Below are positions 63,582 through 64,000 of a DNA stretch of 64,000 nt, piece after piece. Source of the DNA: XN24 sp964462675 (GTDB taxonomy: Bacteria; Pseudomonadota; Gammaproteobacteria; Steroidobacterales; XN24); the NCBI GenBank assembly GCA_964462675.1, contig CAYWYS010000001.1, forward strand, positions 62,001 through 126,000, written 5' to 3'. The stretch's first letter is position 1. The number at the start of each line of letters is the position of its first letter. Made by a program: the position numbers and the translations under genes. The notes below the pieces were generated by a model that was given only the letters and a program-made list of their open reading frames with translations, was not told the origin of the DNA and did not search any database.

Positions 63582-64000
63582 ATGCGCAGCACAGGGTGTC
63601 GTCCGCTGGTATTCGTCGCCATGGCCCTGCTGGGCGCCTGTGGCGGCGATGTCGAGAACACGCCGGTGTCCTCGACGGGCGGCACCCTGTGCATCGCGGA
63701 TTTCACCGACTGCGTGAACCCGATTTTCGATGCCGTGATCAACGGCCGGACCGGGCAGACGACCTGCGCTGCGAGCGGCTGCCACGACGTCGGCGCCGGC
63801 TCCGGCGGCGCCTTCAAGATCTTTCCCCAGGCGACGCCGGGGTCTGTCGAGATGATGGCGAACTTCTTTTCCGCGCGGGCGTTTTCGAATCTCGACAATC
63901 CCGGCCAGAGCAAGCTGCTGCTGGAGCCGCTGCAGGGCGTGTTCTCGATCACCGGGACACACACTGGCGGCGATATCTTCCCGGACGTCAATGACCCCTG
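63582..64000 (+). CDS. putative heme-binding lipoprotein, N-terminal part (3' truncated by window)
   Basis: Starts at ATG 63582 with signal peptide and lipobox LGAC (Cys20); 139 residues are visible. It contains TTCAASGCHDVGAG, a CX4CH rather than CX2CH motif, which may still bind heme. It follows the previous lipoprotein by 8 bp, so it shares its riboswitch-controlled leader. The rest lies beyond the window. Confidence 0.8.
   Translation, partial: MRSTGCRPLVFVAMALLGACGGDVENTPVSSTGGTLCIADFTDCVNPIFDAVINGRTGQTTCAASGCHDVGAGSGGAFKIFPQATPGSVEMMANFFSARAFSNLDNPGQSKLLLEPLQGVFSITGTHTGGDIFPDVNDP

Overview
This is a 64 kb stretch of a high-GC (roughly two-thirds G+C by eye), densely packed bacterial chromosome. 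Genes often overlap by ATGA or GTGA, and at least two convergent genes share a stop tetranucleotide. The gene set points to a respiring, free-living gammaproteobacterium: a 4Fe-4S FNR followed by a tandem universal stress protein, a complete ccoNOQP-G-H-I-S cluster, AceK next to NADP isocitrate dehydrogenase, CysB with CysGHIJ, and LemA with an M48 protease. The family cannot be fixed from the sequence alone; a Steroidobacteraceae- or Woeseiaceae-like lineage is a guess. There are no tRNA or rRNA genes, CRISPR arrays or recognisable insertion sequences, so this looks like core chromosome with a few accessory modules.

Layout. 1-5.7 kb: end of an M17 aminopeptidase, then icd-aceK-DUF1461 and a UMF1-type transporter. 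5.8-13.3 kb: a GldA/F/G-like ABC exporter with a DUF4340 partner, followed by an exported protein-isoaspartate methyltransferase and a membrane spermidine-synthase-like protein. 13.5-17.6 kb: CBS protein, a small PLDc_N protein, a TonB receptor, a thioesterase and a RIO-like kinase. 17.7-22.3 kb: a very large AAA/STAND-like ATPase with a transmembrane segment, WD40 propellers and an inserted P-domain-like module, followed by an EexN-type lipoprotein. 22.3-35.0 kb: class II fructose-bisphosphate aldolase, then the cbb3 oxidase cluster and its assembly factors, then ompW divergent from fnr-uspE with a perfect FNR-like palindrome between them. 35.0-35.4 kb holds two related long hairpins.

35.4-43.4 kb: an S9 peptidase, then an eight-gene-scale overlapping operon (chalcone-isomerase-like, DUF3833, LitR/CarH-like MerR regulator, SnoaL-like, FAD oxidoreductase, DUF1365, cyclopropane/modified fatty-acid synthase) of the membrane-lipid stress type. 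43.6-45.5 kb: a BigR/SqrR-like persulfide sensor divergent from a persulfide-dioxygenase-like hydrolase and a heme-binding DUF3365 protein. 45.5-49.4 kb: small membrane proteins, a CobW GTPase, a chagasin-type inhibitor, a hypoxanthine-DNA glycosylase and cysteine synthase. 49.5-56.3 kb: assimilatory sulfate reduction (cysG, cysB, cysH, cysI, cysJ). 56.5-60.2 kb: a PQQ-type sugar dehydrogenase, an M48 protease with TerB-like tail, and LemA.

60.2-64 kb: a GEMM-I (cyclic dinucleotide) riboswitch in the leader of two consecutive heme-motif lipoproteins, the first with a PD40 propeller and a hydrazine-synthase-alpha-like region. The most notable signals are this riboswitch-cytochrome pair, the ATPase/WD40/P-domain fusion, the LitR-type regulator that has lost its cobalamin ligands, and the paired hairpins after uspE.
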